Assembly (NCBI RefSeq): GCF_900113635.1
Contig: NZ_FOQA01000003.1
Span: forward strand, 172,496 to 236,495
Source of the DNA: Tindallia magadiensis
GTDB taxonomy: Bacteria > Bacillota > Clostridia > Peptostreptococcales > Tindalliaceae
Reading direction: 5' to 3'
Length of the DNA stretch: 64,000 nt
Part shown: piece after piece, positions 18,137-26,881 of the stretch
Layout of the letters: the number at the start of each line of letters is the position of its first letter
Position numbering within the stretch: the stretch's first letter is position 1
Program-made: the position numbers and the translations under genes
Notes under the pieces: model-generated
Databases searched by the model: none
What the model was told of the DNA's origin: nothing
What the model saw: only the letters and a program-made list of their open reading frames with translations

Positions 18137-18220
18137 AGAAAAAAGCTCTGGTCGCGGAACTGGAGCTTTTTTCAATATTTTAATACTAGAAATGTATCGG
18201 CAAAACCGGAAACGGAACAG
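18137..18220 (+). repeat. 84-bp direct repeat, copy 2
   Basis: Matches 16807-16890 at 81 of 84 positions, including the terminator hairpin. It ends 16 bases before the -35 of the next operon. Confidence 0.93.
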
Positions 18221-18236
18221 CCAGCAAGAAAGAAGG

Positions 18237-18265
18237 TTGACATCCATGAGAAACCTCTGTAGAAT
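18237..18265 (+). promoter_or_regulatory. Sigma-A promoter of the permease/amidohydrolase operon
   Basis: TTGACA at 18237-18242, a 17-base spacer and TAGAAT at 18260-18265. The leader is about 75 bases. Confidence 0.8.
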
Positions 18266-18344
18266 GAGTTCTATTATATTCTGAATAATTATAAATCGAT
18301 GTGCATGATTCAATCAAAGAGAAAGCACTAAAGGAGAGGACAAA

Positions 18345-19520
18345 ATGGATGGAGTATTAGCATTAGCCGTAGTATGTAGTATTTTTGCAGTAGGAGATTT
18401 TGTATCTATTAAAACCAGGGCAATTTGTTCGATGATGTTTGCGTCTTCAGCAATTTTACTGGTGGGCTTTTGGGTAGGGTTGCCTACCAACATTTTTAAC
18501 GATGCGGCACTTTTGGGGATTGGGAATATTTTAGTGGCCTTTTTAATTACTCATATGGGTACCTTGATGGATTTTAATCAACTGAAAAAACAATGGAGAA
18601 CCGTGGTAATATCCGTAGGAGCCGTAGTGGCAATTGGTGCATTTATATCTCTGGTAGGAGCACCTATCTTAGGCAGAGAATATGCCATAGCGGCAGCTCC
18701 ACCTATTTCCGGTGGTGTTGTTGCGGCGATTATTATGGGAGAAGTAGCAGAAGCTCAAGGGTTAGAAACCTTAGTAGTGTTTACGGCTTTACTGGTAGTA
18801 GTGCAGGGCTTTTTTGGATATCCGGTGGCGTCCATTATGCTGGGTAAAGAGGCTAAAAAGATTAAGAAATTATTTGGAGAAAATAAATTGCCAGGAAAGG
18901 TGGAAGTTAAGTCGGAAACAGAGAAAACGCCTAAGCATAAATTTGTTCCGGAACTTCCTGAAAAATATCAAACTCCCTTTATCTATCTGGCAAAGCTGGG
19001 ACTGGTAGCCCTCTTAAGCTTTCAGGTGGCTTCGTTATTAAATGATGTGGTACATCGGTTGGTAATTGCTCTTATAATGGGTATTATCGGTAGAGAGATA
19101 GGTTTTTTAGAAGAGAATATTATGGTGAAGGCCAATGCCTTTGGACTTGCGATGGTAGCCTTAATGTCCGTTATCTTTGCGAACTTAACAAGCGCTACGC
19201 CGGAGATGGTATTGTCTTTAGCAATGCCTCTGGTCATTAGCTTATCCTTGGGACTTATCGGGATTGTACTGGCCAGTGTTATTTTAAGCAAAGTGGTAGG
19301 TTATAGTAGGGAAATGTCAATAGCCATTGGCGTATCCGCATTGTTTGGGTTTCCAGGAACCTTTATTATCTCCAAGGAGGTAGCGGCTGCCGTGGGAGAA
19401 ACAGAAGAGGAAAAACAAGCAATTCTGAATGAAATCTTACCTAAAATGCTGGTGGCAGGATTTGCTACGGTTACCATTGCATCGGTGGTATTGGCAGGAT
19501 TTATGGCGAATATGCTTTAA
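18345..19520 (+). CDS. Multi-helix permease, family not recognised
   Basis: This 391-aa protein has about ten to eleven hydrophobic helices in two halves, joined by a charged linker near residues 165-205. Each half has a Gly/Pro-rich segment between helices (AAAPPISGGVVAAIIMG; VSALFGFPGTFIISKE), as in inverted-repeat carriers such as GltS, AspT or 2-hydroxycarboxylate transporters. It starts an operon with an amidohydrolase and a DUF1445 enzyme, so it probably imports their substrate. Similarity by eye to the 12.8-kb small membrane protein suggests a shared fold. Start ATG follows AAAGGAGAGGAC. Confidence 0.65.
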   Translation: MDGVLALAVVCSIFAVGDFVSIKTRAICSMMFASSAILLVGFWVGLPTNIFNDAALLGIGNILVAFLITHMGTLMDFNQLKKQWRTVVISVGAVVAIGAFISLVGAPILGREYAIAAAPPISGGVVAAIIMGEVAEAQGLETLVVFTALLVVVQGFFGYPVASIMLGKEAKKIKKLFGENKLPGKVEVKSETEKTPKHKFVPELPEKYQTPFIYLAKLGLVALLSFQVASLLNDVVHRLVIALIMGIIGREIGFLEENIMVKANAFGLAMVALMSVIFANLTSATPEMVLSLAMPLVISLSLGLIGIVLASVILSKVVGYSREMSIAIGVSALFGFPGTFIISKEVAAAVGETEEEKQAILNEILPKMLVAGFATVTIASVVLAGFMANML

Positions 19521-19543
19521 TTTCAAATAGGAGGAGAGACAAA

Positions 19544-20731
19544 ATGAAAAGAATCATATTTAGAGGCGCTACCTTAATAGATGGAAATGCAGGAGAACCC
19601 TTAGAAAATGCGGTTATGCTGATCGAGGGAGAACGGATTAAGCAAATTGCCAGAGAAGGCGAAATCCAGATAGAGAATGATATGGAGGTAGTGGATCTAA
19701 CCGGAAAAACCCTTATTCCAGGGATGATTAACAGTCATGTGCATATTCTTATGGAACCGGTAGGAGATCCTTTTTCCTTAATGACGACAGAGTCGGCAGC
19801 CAAAACCACTCTGAGAGGAGCAGCGAACCTAAAAAAACATCTTAAGTCCGGGGTTACCTATTTTAGGGATTTAGGTGGATATGGGCATATCGACATAGAA
19901 CTAAAAAAAGCGGTCGATGAAGGTTTTATTGAAGGGCCAGAATTTTTAGCGGCTGGCAAAGTGATTGCCATGACTGGTGGTCATGGTTGGCAAATGGGTC
20001 GTGAATGCGATGGATTGGAAGAAGTAAGAAAAGCTACCAGAGAGCAGCTGAAAGCAGGAGTGAATGTGATTAAAATTATGGCAACTGGAGGGGTTATGAC
20101 GGCTGGAGTGGAGCCGGGTTCACCACAGTTAACGCTGGAAGAAATGGCTGTAGCCGTGGAAGAAGCTAACAAAGCCGGCAGAAGAACGGCTACTCATGCT
20201 CAGGGCACTACGGGAATAAAAAACGCTATTTTAGCAGGAGTCAATTCAGTAGAACATGGTATTTTTCTGGACGATGAAACCATTGATTTGATGGTGAAAA
20301 AAGATGTTTACTTGGTTCCCACCTTAGCGGCGCCTCACTGCATTATAGAAGCTGGCGTAGAAAAAGGCGTGCCACTGCAGGCGGTGGAAAAATCCAAAAG
20401 AATCATGAGTACTCACTTTGAAAGTTTCCGTAAAGCAAAGGAAGCGGGCGTAAAAATTGCGATGGGTACAGATGCAGGAACACCCTTTAACCTGCATGAT
20501 AATACGACCCTGGAACTGAAGCTGATGATAGATGGTGGAATGACAGGGATGGAAGCCATCCAATCCTCTACGAAAACAGCTGCAGCGCTTTTAGGAATTG
20601 AAGAAAACTATGGCATCTTGGAAGCTGGAAAAGTGGCAGACTTTATTATATTGGAAGGAAATCCTTTGGAAAGCATCGAAACATTGGATAAGATTGAGAA
20701 GGTTTACAAGAAAGGAAAAATGGTGGAGTAG
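19544..20731 (+). CDS. Metal-dependent amidohydrolase (imidazolonepropionase/prolidase-like)
   Basis: This is an amidohydrolase-superfamily enzyme of 395 aa. The metal ligands are all visible: HVH near residues 66-68, a Lys for carboxylation in VIKIMATGG near 175, His in THAQG near 219, His in VEHG near 238, and Asp in MGTDAG near 309. The small beta-sandwich domain is formed by both ends ([28 protein letters not shown]). Relatives hydrolyse Xaa-Pro or arginine-containing dipeptides or cyclic amides. AGGAGGAG lies eight bases before the ATG. It sits between a permease and a DUF1445 gene in one operon. Confidence 0.85.
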   Translation: MKRIIFRGATLIDGNAGEPLENAVMLIEGERIKQIAREGEIQIENDMEVVDLTGKTLIPGMINSHVHILMEPVGDPFSLMTTESAAKTTLRGAANLKKHLKSGVTYFRDLGGYGHIDIELKKAVDEGFIEGPEFLAAGKVIAMTGGHGWQMGRECDGLEEVRKATREQLKAGVNVIKIMATGGVMTAGVEPGSPQLTLEEMAVAVEEANKAGRRTATHAQGTTGIKNAILAGVNSVEHGIFLDDETIDLMVKKDVYLVPTLAAPHCIIEAGVEKGVPLQAVEKSKRIMSTHFESFRKAKEAGVKIAMGTDAGTPFNLHDNTTLELKLMIDGGMTGMEAIQSSTKTAAALLGIEENYGILEAGKVADFIILEGNPLESIETLDKIEKVYKKGKMVE

Positions 20732-20769
20732 TCAACTTAGAAGTAGTGAGTGAGAAAAGGAGGGGCGTC

Positions 20770-21561
20770 ATGAAAAACAAATCTGTACCAGAAATATGGG
20801 ATGCTATCAAAAGGGGTGATTGGCGAAAGCCTACATCAGGTATTGCGCCTGGATTCGCTCAGACCAATGTTGTGATATTGCCTAAGGAAGATGCTTTTGA
20901 TTTTCTTCTTTTTTGTATTCGGAACGAACAACCTTGTCCTATCATTGATGTAACAGATCCTGGTCAGACGGCGCCACCTCAGGCAGGTCCTCAGGCGGAT
21001 ATTCGATATCATGTACCGAAGTACCGGATATATCGCTATGGAGAATTGGAAAAAGAAGTGGAAAGCATAGAAGATATTTATAAGGATGATATGGTTACTT
21101 TTTTGATTGGGTGTTCTTTTACCTTTGAAGAGGCATTGATGCAGGTGGGAATACCGGTGCGTCATATTGAAGAAGGCAGAAATGTACCCATGTATATCAC
21201 CAATATCGAAACCAGTCCGGCAGGTATTTTTTCAGGACCTATGGTGGTGAGCATGCGTCCTATGACCCCAAAGCAGGCGGAAGAAGCTGCTCGAATAACC
21301 GCCGGCTTTCGTAAAGCTCATGGCGCCCCTGTTCATATTGGAGATCCGACAAAAATAGGTATTGAAGACATTCAAAAAGTAGATTTTGGAGATGCTCCGG
21401 TCATCAAAGAAGGAGAAATTCCTGTGTTCTGGGCTTGTGGAGTAACGCCACAAATGGCACTGAAAAAAGCTAAGCCAGAGCTGGTGATTACGCATTCACC
21501 AGGGCATATGTTTATCACTAGTATTACGGAAGAGGAAATAAGGAACGCTCATCTTGACTAA
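20770..21561 (+). CDS. DUF1445/UPF0317 putative hydro-lyase (D-glutamate cyclase-like)
   Basis: This soluble 263-aa protein has the family signatures [22 protein letters not shown] near residue 112, the conserved [23 protein letters not shown] region and THSPGHMFI at the C-terminus. Family members are annotated as hydro-lyases, and the mammalian relative makes 5-oxo-D-proline from D-glutamate. I chose the ATG at 20770, after AGGAGGGG, over the GTG at 20746. It is co-transcribed with an amidohydrolase that could open or form cyclic amides, so a cyclic or D-amino-acid substrate is a reasonable guess. Confidence 0.85.
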   Translation: MKNKSVPEIWDAIKRGDWRKPTSGIAPGFAQTNVVILPKEDAFDFLLFCIRNEQPCPIIDVTDPGQTAPPQAGPQADIRYHVPKYRIYRYGELEKEVESIEDIYKDDMVTFLIGCSFTFEEALMQVGIPVRHIEEGRNVPMYITNIETSPAGIFSGPMVVSMRPMTPKQAEEAARITAGFRKAHGAPVHIGDPTKIGIEDIQKVDFGDAPVIKEGEIPVFWACGVTPQMALKKAKPELVITHSPGHMFITSITEEEIRNAHLD

Positions 21562-21670
21562 TTATTGTAAAAAATTGAAATTGTTTTATTAATGATTTGA
21601 TACCTGGTGAAGTTTCGTGAAGTCCCTACTTTATCCTATACCCAAGCAAGAAAAAAAGGGAGGATAAAAC

Positions 21671-23107
21671 ATGCTATTATTTCAAAATTTTGTGGCTAGA
21701 GGAGCCGAATTGGCTTGGGGTTCGTTCACGATTCTTTTGCTGGTGGGAACAGGGCTTTATCTCAGCATTGGAACCCGCTTTGTGCAGTTTCGTAAAATTG
21801 GCACAGCCATAAAATCGCTTTTTGAAAAAAATGATGATCAGGAAGGGGATATCAGCTCATTTCAAGCACTGATGACGTCCTTAGCCGCCACCATTGGAAC
21901 AGGAAATATTGTGGGTGTATCCTCGGCGATTGTTTTTGGAGGGCCAGGAGCTGTTTTTTGGATGTGGGTCAGCGGTGCTATCGGTGGTGCCACCCGCTTT
22001 GCAGAAGCTTTGTTGGCCGTAAAATACCGGGTGACCAATGAAAGCGGCGAAAAATCAGGAGGACCCATGTACTATATTGAGCATGGTATGAAAGAACAGT
22101 ATGGAAAAAACATGGCGTGGCTGGGAAGTGCTTTTGCTTTCTTTGGTTTTATCGCATCCTTTGGTACCGGTAATATGGCTCAGGCCAATTCGGTGGCTCA
22201 GTCGCTACAAGTGACCTTTGGTGTTAACACCATCATTTCTGGATTAGTAATGGTAGTTCTGGTAGGGTGTGTGATCTTAGGCGGTGTTAAAAGCATCGGA
22301 AAAGTAACGGAAAAAGTGGTGCCGACCATGGCATTAATGTACATTACAGGATCTCTTTTTGCGATTATTTCAAACTACCAGTTGATTCCCTATGTATTTA
22401 ATGTAATCTTTGCAAACGCTTTCACCGGTACCGCTGTAGGTGGAGGAGTATTGGGGACCGTGCTTCGGATGGGAATTGCCCGTGGTGTCTTCTCTAATGA
22501 AGCAGGTCTTGGAAGTGCGCCTATTGCCCATGCCGCTTCGAAAAATGACAATCCTGTAACGGAAGGAATTACGGCTTCTCTAAGCACCTTTATTGCTACC
22601 TTGGTAGTGTGTTCAATGACAGCCTTTGTAATCCTTATTTCACCGATGGTGGTTATGACGGAAGCCGGTGTGATGGAAATAGAGGAGAGCCTTCGTGGCG
22701 CTGCTTTAACAACCGTAGCCTTTGATTCGCTGCTACCTGGAATTGGCGGGTATATCGTTTCTTTAGGATTGGTATTCTTTGCTTTTTCAACGATTATTGG
22801 CTGGTATTATTATGGAGTAAAATGTGCCGAATACATTGGCGGCTTGAAAATCACAAAGTTTTATACCTGGGCATGGATCGGGCTGGTATTTGTCGGAGCC
22901 GTAATTCCTTTGGAGATTGTTTGGGGATTATCGGATATGTTTAACGGACTGATGGCACTGCCTAACCTGGTTGGATTGATAGGCCTGAGTCCTGTCGTAT
23001 TTGCTATGTTAAAAGAATATGATGAACAGGAAGCACTTCAGGCTCATCGGACTCCTTCTGCGAAGCCAGTACACTCCAATGTGCTGGAAGGAGTGCGTCG
23101 CCAGTAA
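21671..23107 (+). CDS. AGCS-family sodium:amino acid (alanine/glycine/glutamine) symporter
   Basis: This 478-aa membrane protein of about eleven helices carries clear AGCS motifs: SLAATIGTGNIVGVSSAI near residues 74-91, GPMYYIEHGM, and the FSNEAGLGSAPIAHAAS region near 276-292. It imports a small amino acid with Na+. AAGGGAGGA precedes the ATG. A GlnK/GlnL-type two-component system lies immediately downstream. In Bacillus subtilis GlnKL controls glnT, an AGCS transporter, so glutamine is a good candidate substrate here. An unusual tail of about 30 residues follows the last helix. Confidence 0.9.
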   Translation: MLLFQNFVARGAELAWGSFTILLLVGTGLYLSIGTRFVQFRKIGTAIKSLFEKNDDQEGDISSFQALMTSLAATIGTGNIVGVSSAIVFGGPGAVFWMWVSGAIGGATRFAEALLAVKYRVTNESGEKSGGPMYYIEHGMKEQYGKNMAWLGSAFAFFGFIASFGTGNMAQANSVAQSLQVTFGVNTIISGLVMVVLVGCVILGGVKSIGKVTEKVVPTMALMYITGSLFAIISNYQLIPYVFNVIFANAFTGTAVGGGVLGTVLRMGIARGVFSNEAGLGSAPIAHAASKNDNPVTEGITASLSTFIATLVVCSMTAFVILISPMVVMTEAGVMEIEESLRGAALTTVAFDSLLPGIGGYIVSLGLVFFAFSTIIGWYYYGVKCAEYIGGLKITKFYTWAWIGLVFVGAVIPLEIVWGLSDMFNGLMALPNLVGLIGLSPVVFAMLKEYDEQEALQAHRTPSAKPVHSNVLEGVRRQ

Positions 23108-23199
23108 AGAAATGAAGTCGTAAAGAAGTAAAGCAGTAAAAAAGTGAAGTAGAAAATGAGAGAATGCAAGAAACTAAGCATATTGCTAATACTGAACAG

Positions 23200-23240
23200 A
23201 AGACCTAAACGTGGCAAGACTCCAATGTTTAGGTCTTCTT
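23200..23240 (+). terminator. Intrinsic terminator after the AGCS symporter
   Basis: AAGACCTAAAC pairs perfectly with GTTTAGGTCTT. It lies in a 312-base gap (23108-23419) that also holds the promoter listed next. Confidence 0.82.
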
Positions 23241-23295
23241 TATCTATATAAACAGCCTTCTTCTGCACAAGCGGTTTTCGTGTTTCTGAATCACT

Positions 23296-23324
23296 TTGTA
23301 AATCACTTTGGAATTTGGTAAAAT
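23296..23324 (+). promoter_or_regulatory. Promoter of the GlnKL-like operon, with a 10-bp direct repeat
   Basis: TTGTAA (23296-23301), 17-base spacer, TAAAAT (23319-23324) with a TG before the -10. AATCACTTTG occurs twice, at 23289 and 23301, across the -35, a possible regulator site. Confidence 0.55.
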
Positions 23325-23419
23325 CATAATAGTCATCCTGCGGAAAGCCAGAGGGGTAGAGGTACTTCCTCAAAATGATCGTGGGAGAAGTCTAGCTCTA
23401 TGAGCAGAGAGGTGACGCC

Positions 23420-24694
23420 GTGAAACAGGTAGTAAAACAGATGAAACAACTAGGATTGGTGGCGCTGCTTATTGGCATCGCTTCTCAGTTTTATATTAAT
23501 TTTTATATTACAAACTTTCATTTTTCCTTCGCTGCCATTTTATTTCCTGTCATTATCTACTTATATGATGAGATAAACCCCCTGTACCTTGGTGTGGCAT
23601 CAAGCCTTTCCTTTTTCCTCCTTCGGTTGGTGGCTGGTCAGCAGATGGTGGATCTTTTTCCAGAAATGACATTTTACCTGCTTTACGGGGGCATCTTTTT
23701 TCTGGCGAAAAAAGCTCAAAAGCCTCAAAATCTGGAAGAACTCTTTTTACTAGTGCTATTTTCTGATTTTTTTGGCAATGTATGGGAGGTATACCTGCGG
23801 ATTGGAAGTAAATTTTTTACAGAGAATTTATTTGTGCTGCGGGGGTTATTGCTGGCGGCGTTGATCCGGGCCGGTATTGCAATGATCATTATTATTTCCC
23901 ATAAACATTATCGCATGTTTCTTATTCGAGAAGAGCATGAAGAACGCTATAAAAAACTCCTATGGTTTACGGCTCGTCTTAAAACAGAAGTGTATTGGAT
24001 GGAAAAAAACATGGACCATATTGAAAAGGTCATGAGCCGAACGTATCAGCTCTTTACCAATATTTCAGAAGAAAAAGAAAGAGAAAACTGGGAAAATCAG
24101 GCATTGGATATTTGCAAAAACATTCATGAAATCAAAAAAGAATATGATGTGGTGGTGCGTGGAGTGGAAAGTGTTTTGGAAAACCAGATGGTAGATCCGG
24201 GCATCCACTTTCATGAGTTGATTCAAATCCTAAAGGAGAGCATGGAGGTTCAGATACAAGAAGCAAAGAAAAACATTACGCTGCATTTCAGATATCAGGA
24301 GGATTTTTATACCAAACAGCATTATTACCTTATGTCGGTGCTTAGAAATTTGATTACCAATGCAATGGAAGCGATCCCTAAGAAGGGAGACATTCTAGTG
24401 ACTCATTACAAAACAGAAAGCGACCACTGTTTTATGGTTCAGGACAACGGTGCTGGCATTGCGGAAGAAGACAGGCCTCATATTTTTGATCCGGGATTTT
24501 CCTCCAAAATTGATTATCAGACAGGAGAGGTTAATCGTGGACTAGGGCTTAGCTTGGTAAACAATATTGTAGTGGACTGCTTAAAAGGCAGGATTAAGGT
24601 AAAATCCAAAGAAAAACAAGGATCATGTTTTGAGGTTTTTATTCCCGTTGGTCAATTGGAGGGAGAAGAAAATGAGAATATTTCTGTTGGATGA
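23420..24694 (+). CDS. Sensor histidine kinase, GlnK (YcbA)-like
   Basis: This 424-aa membrane kinase has five or six N-terminal helices (about residues 10-175), a coiled-coil region and a C-terminal HATPase domain. The N box is NLITNAMEAIP near 311, G1 is DNGAGIAEED near 342 and G2 is NRGLGLSLV near 374. The likely phospho-acceptor is the His of NIHEIKKEY (about residue 237), as in GlnK/DcuS-like kinases, rather than a classical H-box. GTG start after AGAGGTGAC. It overlaps the response regulator by 23 bases. Signal by analogy: glutamine or the symporter substrate. Confidence 0.82.
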   Translation: MKQVVKQMKQLGLVALLIGIASQFYINFYITNFHFSFAAILFPVIIYLYDEINPLYLGVASSLSFFLLRLVAGQQMVDLFPEMTFYLLYGGIFFLAKKAQKPQNLEELFLLVLFSDFFGNVWEVYLRIGSKFFTENLFVLRGLLLAALIRAGIAMIIIISHKHYRMFLIREEHEERYKKLLWFTARLKTEVYWMEKNMDHIEKVMSRTYQLFTNISEEKERENWENQALDICKNIHEIKKEYDVVVRGVESVLENQMVDPGIHFHELIQILKESMEVQIQEAKKNITLHFRYQEDFYTKQHYYLMSVLRNLITNAMEAIPKKGDILVTHYKTESDHCFMVQDNGAGIAEEDRPHIFDPGFSSKIDYQTGEVNRGLGLSLVNNIVVDCLKGRIKVKSKEKQGSCFEVFIPVGQLEGEENENISVG

Positions 24695-25508
24695 TGATAT
24701 TCATGTCCTGCGCATCATAAAGAAAATTATTCAGGATTGTCAGCTGGGAAGTGTCGTAGGTACATCTACTTCGGCACAGGAAGGATTGGCGGCGATTCAT
24801 CAAATGCAGCCCAACTTAGTTCTTATTGATTTACTCATGCCAGAAAAAGATGGTTTATCCATGGTGAAGGAGCTGAAAACGGATTATCCTGACATGGAAT
24901 TTATTATGATTTCGCAGGTAACAGCAAAGGAAATGGTAGGCAAAGCTTATGCTTATGGGGTCGAATATTTTATTCATAAGCCGGTGAATGCTCTGGAAGT
25001 AGAAAAGATTCTTCTTAAGGTAAAGGAGCGCATGGAAATCTCCAGAACCTTTCAGCAAATTCAGTCCATTATGGAACAAAAACCAGCAGCAGGGAAAGTG
25101 ATCGAGGATAAGGCGTGTATGAAGCCTTTGGAGCAGGTGTTGATTCAATTGGGCATTATGGGTGAAAAAGGGAGTCAGGATATTCTTCGGATTTGTCAGT
25201 ATTGCCTGGAAAATAAAATAGATTTATCAGATTTTACATTACGGGAATTATGCGAGGAAGTGTCTTCCAAACCAAAGTCGATGGAACAAAGAATGCGGCG
25301 CACCGTTTCTTTGGCTATGTCCAATATTGCTCATTTAGGAATGGAGGATTATATGAATGAAACCTTTGTAAAATATTCCAGTACCTTGTTTTATTTTGAG
25401 CAGATGAGAAAAAGAATGGATTATATTCGCAACAAGTCAAATAAAGATGGCATTGTGAATATTAAAAAATTCATTGCCAGCTTGATTATTTATTGTGAAA
25501 ACAAGTAA
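24672..25508 (+). CDS. Response regulator with YcbB-type C-terminal domain, GlnL-like
   Basis: The receiver domain (1-120) has the acidic pair LLDDD at the N-terminus, the phospho-acceptor Asp in LIDLLMPEKDG near residue 53 and Lys in HKPVN near 105. The C-terminal ~140 residues match the YcbB domain of B. subtilis GlnL (ELCEEVSSKPKSMEQRMRRT region) rather than a common OmpR or NarL DNA-binding domain. It is 278 aa from the ATG at 24672, which lies within the kinase gene after GGAGGGAGAAG. Together the pair probably activates the adjacent symporter gene. Confidence 0.83.
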   Translation: MRIFLLDDDIHVLRIIKKIIQDCQLGSVVGTSTSAQEGLAAIHQMQPNLVLIDLLMPEKDGLSMVKELKTDYPDMEFIMISQVTAKEMVGKAYAYGVEYFIHKPVNALEVEKILLKVKERMEISRTFQQIQSIMEQKPAAGKVIEDKACMKPLEQVLIQLGIMGEKGSQDILRICQYCLENKIDLSDFTLRELCEEVSSKPKSMEQRMRRTVSLAMSNIAHLGMEDYMNETFVKYSSTLFYFEQMRKRMDYIRNKSNKDGIVNIKKFIASLIIYCENK

Positions 25509-25535
25509 GGGATCCTCATGAAGTGTGAGCACAAT

Positions 25536-25569
25536 AAAGCCGCAGAGATCATTTAGATTCTGCGGCTTT
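25536..25569. terminator. Bidirectional terminator between the GlnL-like gene and the CAO-domain gene
   Basis: AAAGCCGCAGA and TCTGCGGCTTT form a perfect 11-pair stem with A and T tracts outside, serving both converging genes. Confidence 0.88.
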
Positions 25570-25574
25570 GCCTT

Positions 25575-26603
25575 CTAATATTTTCTTAGATATCGTTTTT
25601 CATCATCAGCGTCTTGGAGATAATCAAAATCCTTAACGATAAAGGTAGCGGGATTAGTAAACCAGTTTCGACTAAAGTCGCCGGAAGCATAACTGGTGGA
25701 ATGGGATCGATTCGTTCGCATAACACCTTTTTCGCTGTCATAACGGCCATAAGCATGAGTAATTAGTTCGGAACCATTGTCTTTGATCGAGCGGCGTGTA
25801 AACAAATACCGGCCGTCAGATTCTTTTTCAACATACGCATAGACATCATAATAATCAGAAGTGCCTACGGTTGAGATAATGCCATACCAGGAACCAACAA
25901 AAGGATCATCTTCTAAGGGTGCGATATAGAGTCGGTCATAGAGTTGCTTATCTTCAGGAACAGCGGAAACAAAATCTGGCTCCTGATATTGTTCTGCTTC
26001 TACATCGATGAGCTTTAAAATATCCTGGTCAGAATTAAGTTCAACAATTCTTCCATCGGAATAGCGGACATGATAGGTATCAAAGTTAACTCGGAAGTTG
26101 GTGATAAAAGGATCTTTACTTTCTAGATAATATTTTATGGGGTAATATTCGCTAGAATCAAAGCCTTCTCCAATAGCCGCTATTTTTGTATCTGGATCAA
26201 AGGAAATAGCCTCTCCAAAAAGTTCTGCAATAGCTCGTAGAGGGACAAAGGTTCTTCCATGCCTGATTCTGGCAGGAGCATCCAGCATTAAGGTATCACC
26301 ATTGACAAAAACAATATTGGAATCAATAATTAAATTCATGGTAGTATTATCCTGAGAAATAATGACCTGACGGTTGGCGCCGTCCCAAACTACTTGATAC
26401 CCTAATTCTTCGGCAATAAAGCGAAGAGGTACGTAAGTTCGGTTATCCTCAAGAAATGGATAAACATCACTCATTACATAAAAATCGTTGATCCAAATTT
26501 TGATTGTTCTCTCCGGACTTCTCTCCGCAAAAGCGTTACTCGGACTTAAGACAACCATGATCATCACCAGCAAAAGCAATAATATTCTCTTTCCCTTATT
26601 CAT
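25575..26603 (-). CDS. Exported protein with copper-amine-oxidase N-terminal-like domain
   Basis: This 342-aa protein has a signal peptide (basic start, long Leu-rich core, cut near SNAFA). Residues about 30-140 form two 'stalk' repeats with the RTYVPLRFIAEELG and RTFVPLRAIAELFG signatures, as in the N-terminal domain of copper amine oxidases. These are structural wall or surface domains and not enzymatic. The C-terminal ~200 residues are not recognised. The second ATG (26603) has GGGA nine bases upstream. A consensus promoter lies about 120 bases 5'. Confidence 0.8.
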   Translation of the reverse strand: MNKGKRILLLLLVMIMVVLSPSNAFAERSPERTIKIWINDFYVMSDVYPFLEDNRTYVPLRFIAEELGYQVVWDGANRQVIISQDNTTMNLIIDSNIVFVNGDTLMLDAPARIRHGRTFVPLRAIAELFGEAISFDPDTKIAAIGEGFDSSEYYPIKYYLESKDPFITNFRVNFDTYHVRYSDGRIVELNSDQDILKLIDVEAEQYQEPDFVSAVPEDKQLYDRLYIAPLEDDPFVGSWYGIISTVGTSDYYDVYAYVEKESDGRYLFTRRSIKDNGSELITHAYGRYDSEKGVMRTNRSHSTSYASGDFSRNWFTNPATFIVKDFDYLQDADDEKRYLRKY

Positions 26604-26723
26604 TCTAACCATTCCCTTTCCCGATAAATTATGTTGATGCTTTTTTTCAGGCTGCTCAGGCTTTTTTAGTAAATATTTTGGCCTTTTGAGCTTTCAGACG
26701 AATCGAGTTTGATCGTCAGAAAA

Positions 26724-26752
26724 ATTTTATTTCTTTAAGGGTTACTTGTCAA
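26724..26752 (-). promoter_or_regulatory. Consensus promoter of the CAO-domain gene, with palindrome over the -35
   Basis: On the minus strand TTGACA (26752-26747), a 17-base spacer and TAAAAT (26729-26724). The palindrome TTACTTGTCAAGTAA (26742-26756) covers the -35 and could be an operator. Confidence 0.7.
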
Positions 26753-26767
26753 GTAAATAAAGGCAGA

Positions 26768-26796
26768 TTTCCAAAAGAGAAAGGGTGTGGTATGAT
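26768..26796 (+). promoter_or_regulatory. Promoter of the ROK regulator
   Basis: TTTCCA, 17-base spacer, TATGAT at 26791-26796 with TG at 26788-26789 (extended -10). Confidence 0.5.
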
Positions 26797-26881
26797 CGGA
26801 GAGAAGAAAAAGCAAGGTATGATAGCAGGTCATAAATAGAAGGCTTAGCGGTGGTAATCATCGGATGAAAGGAGGATATGG

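Noticed and set aside
16807-18220. Complete insertion sequence
   Set aside because: There are no terminal inverted repeats and no short target duplication; the repeats are 84 bp and contain an ordinary terminator, so I describe a repeat-bracketed gene only.
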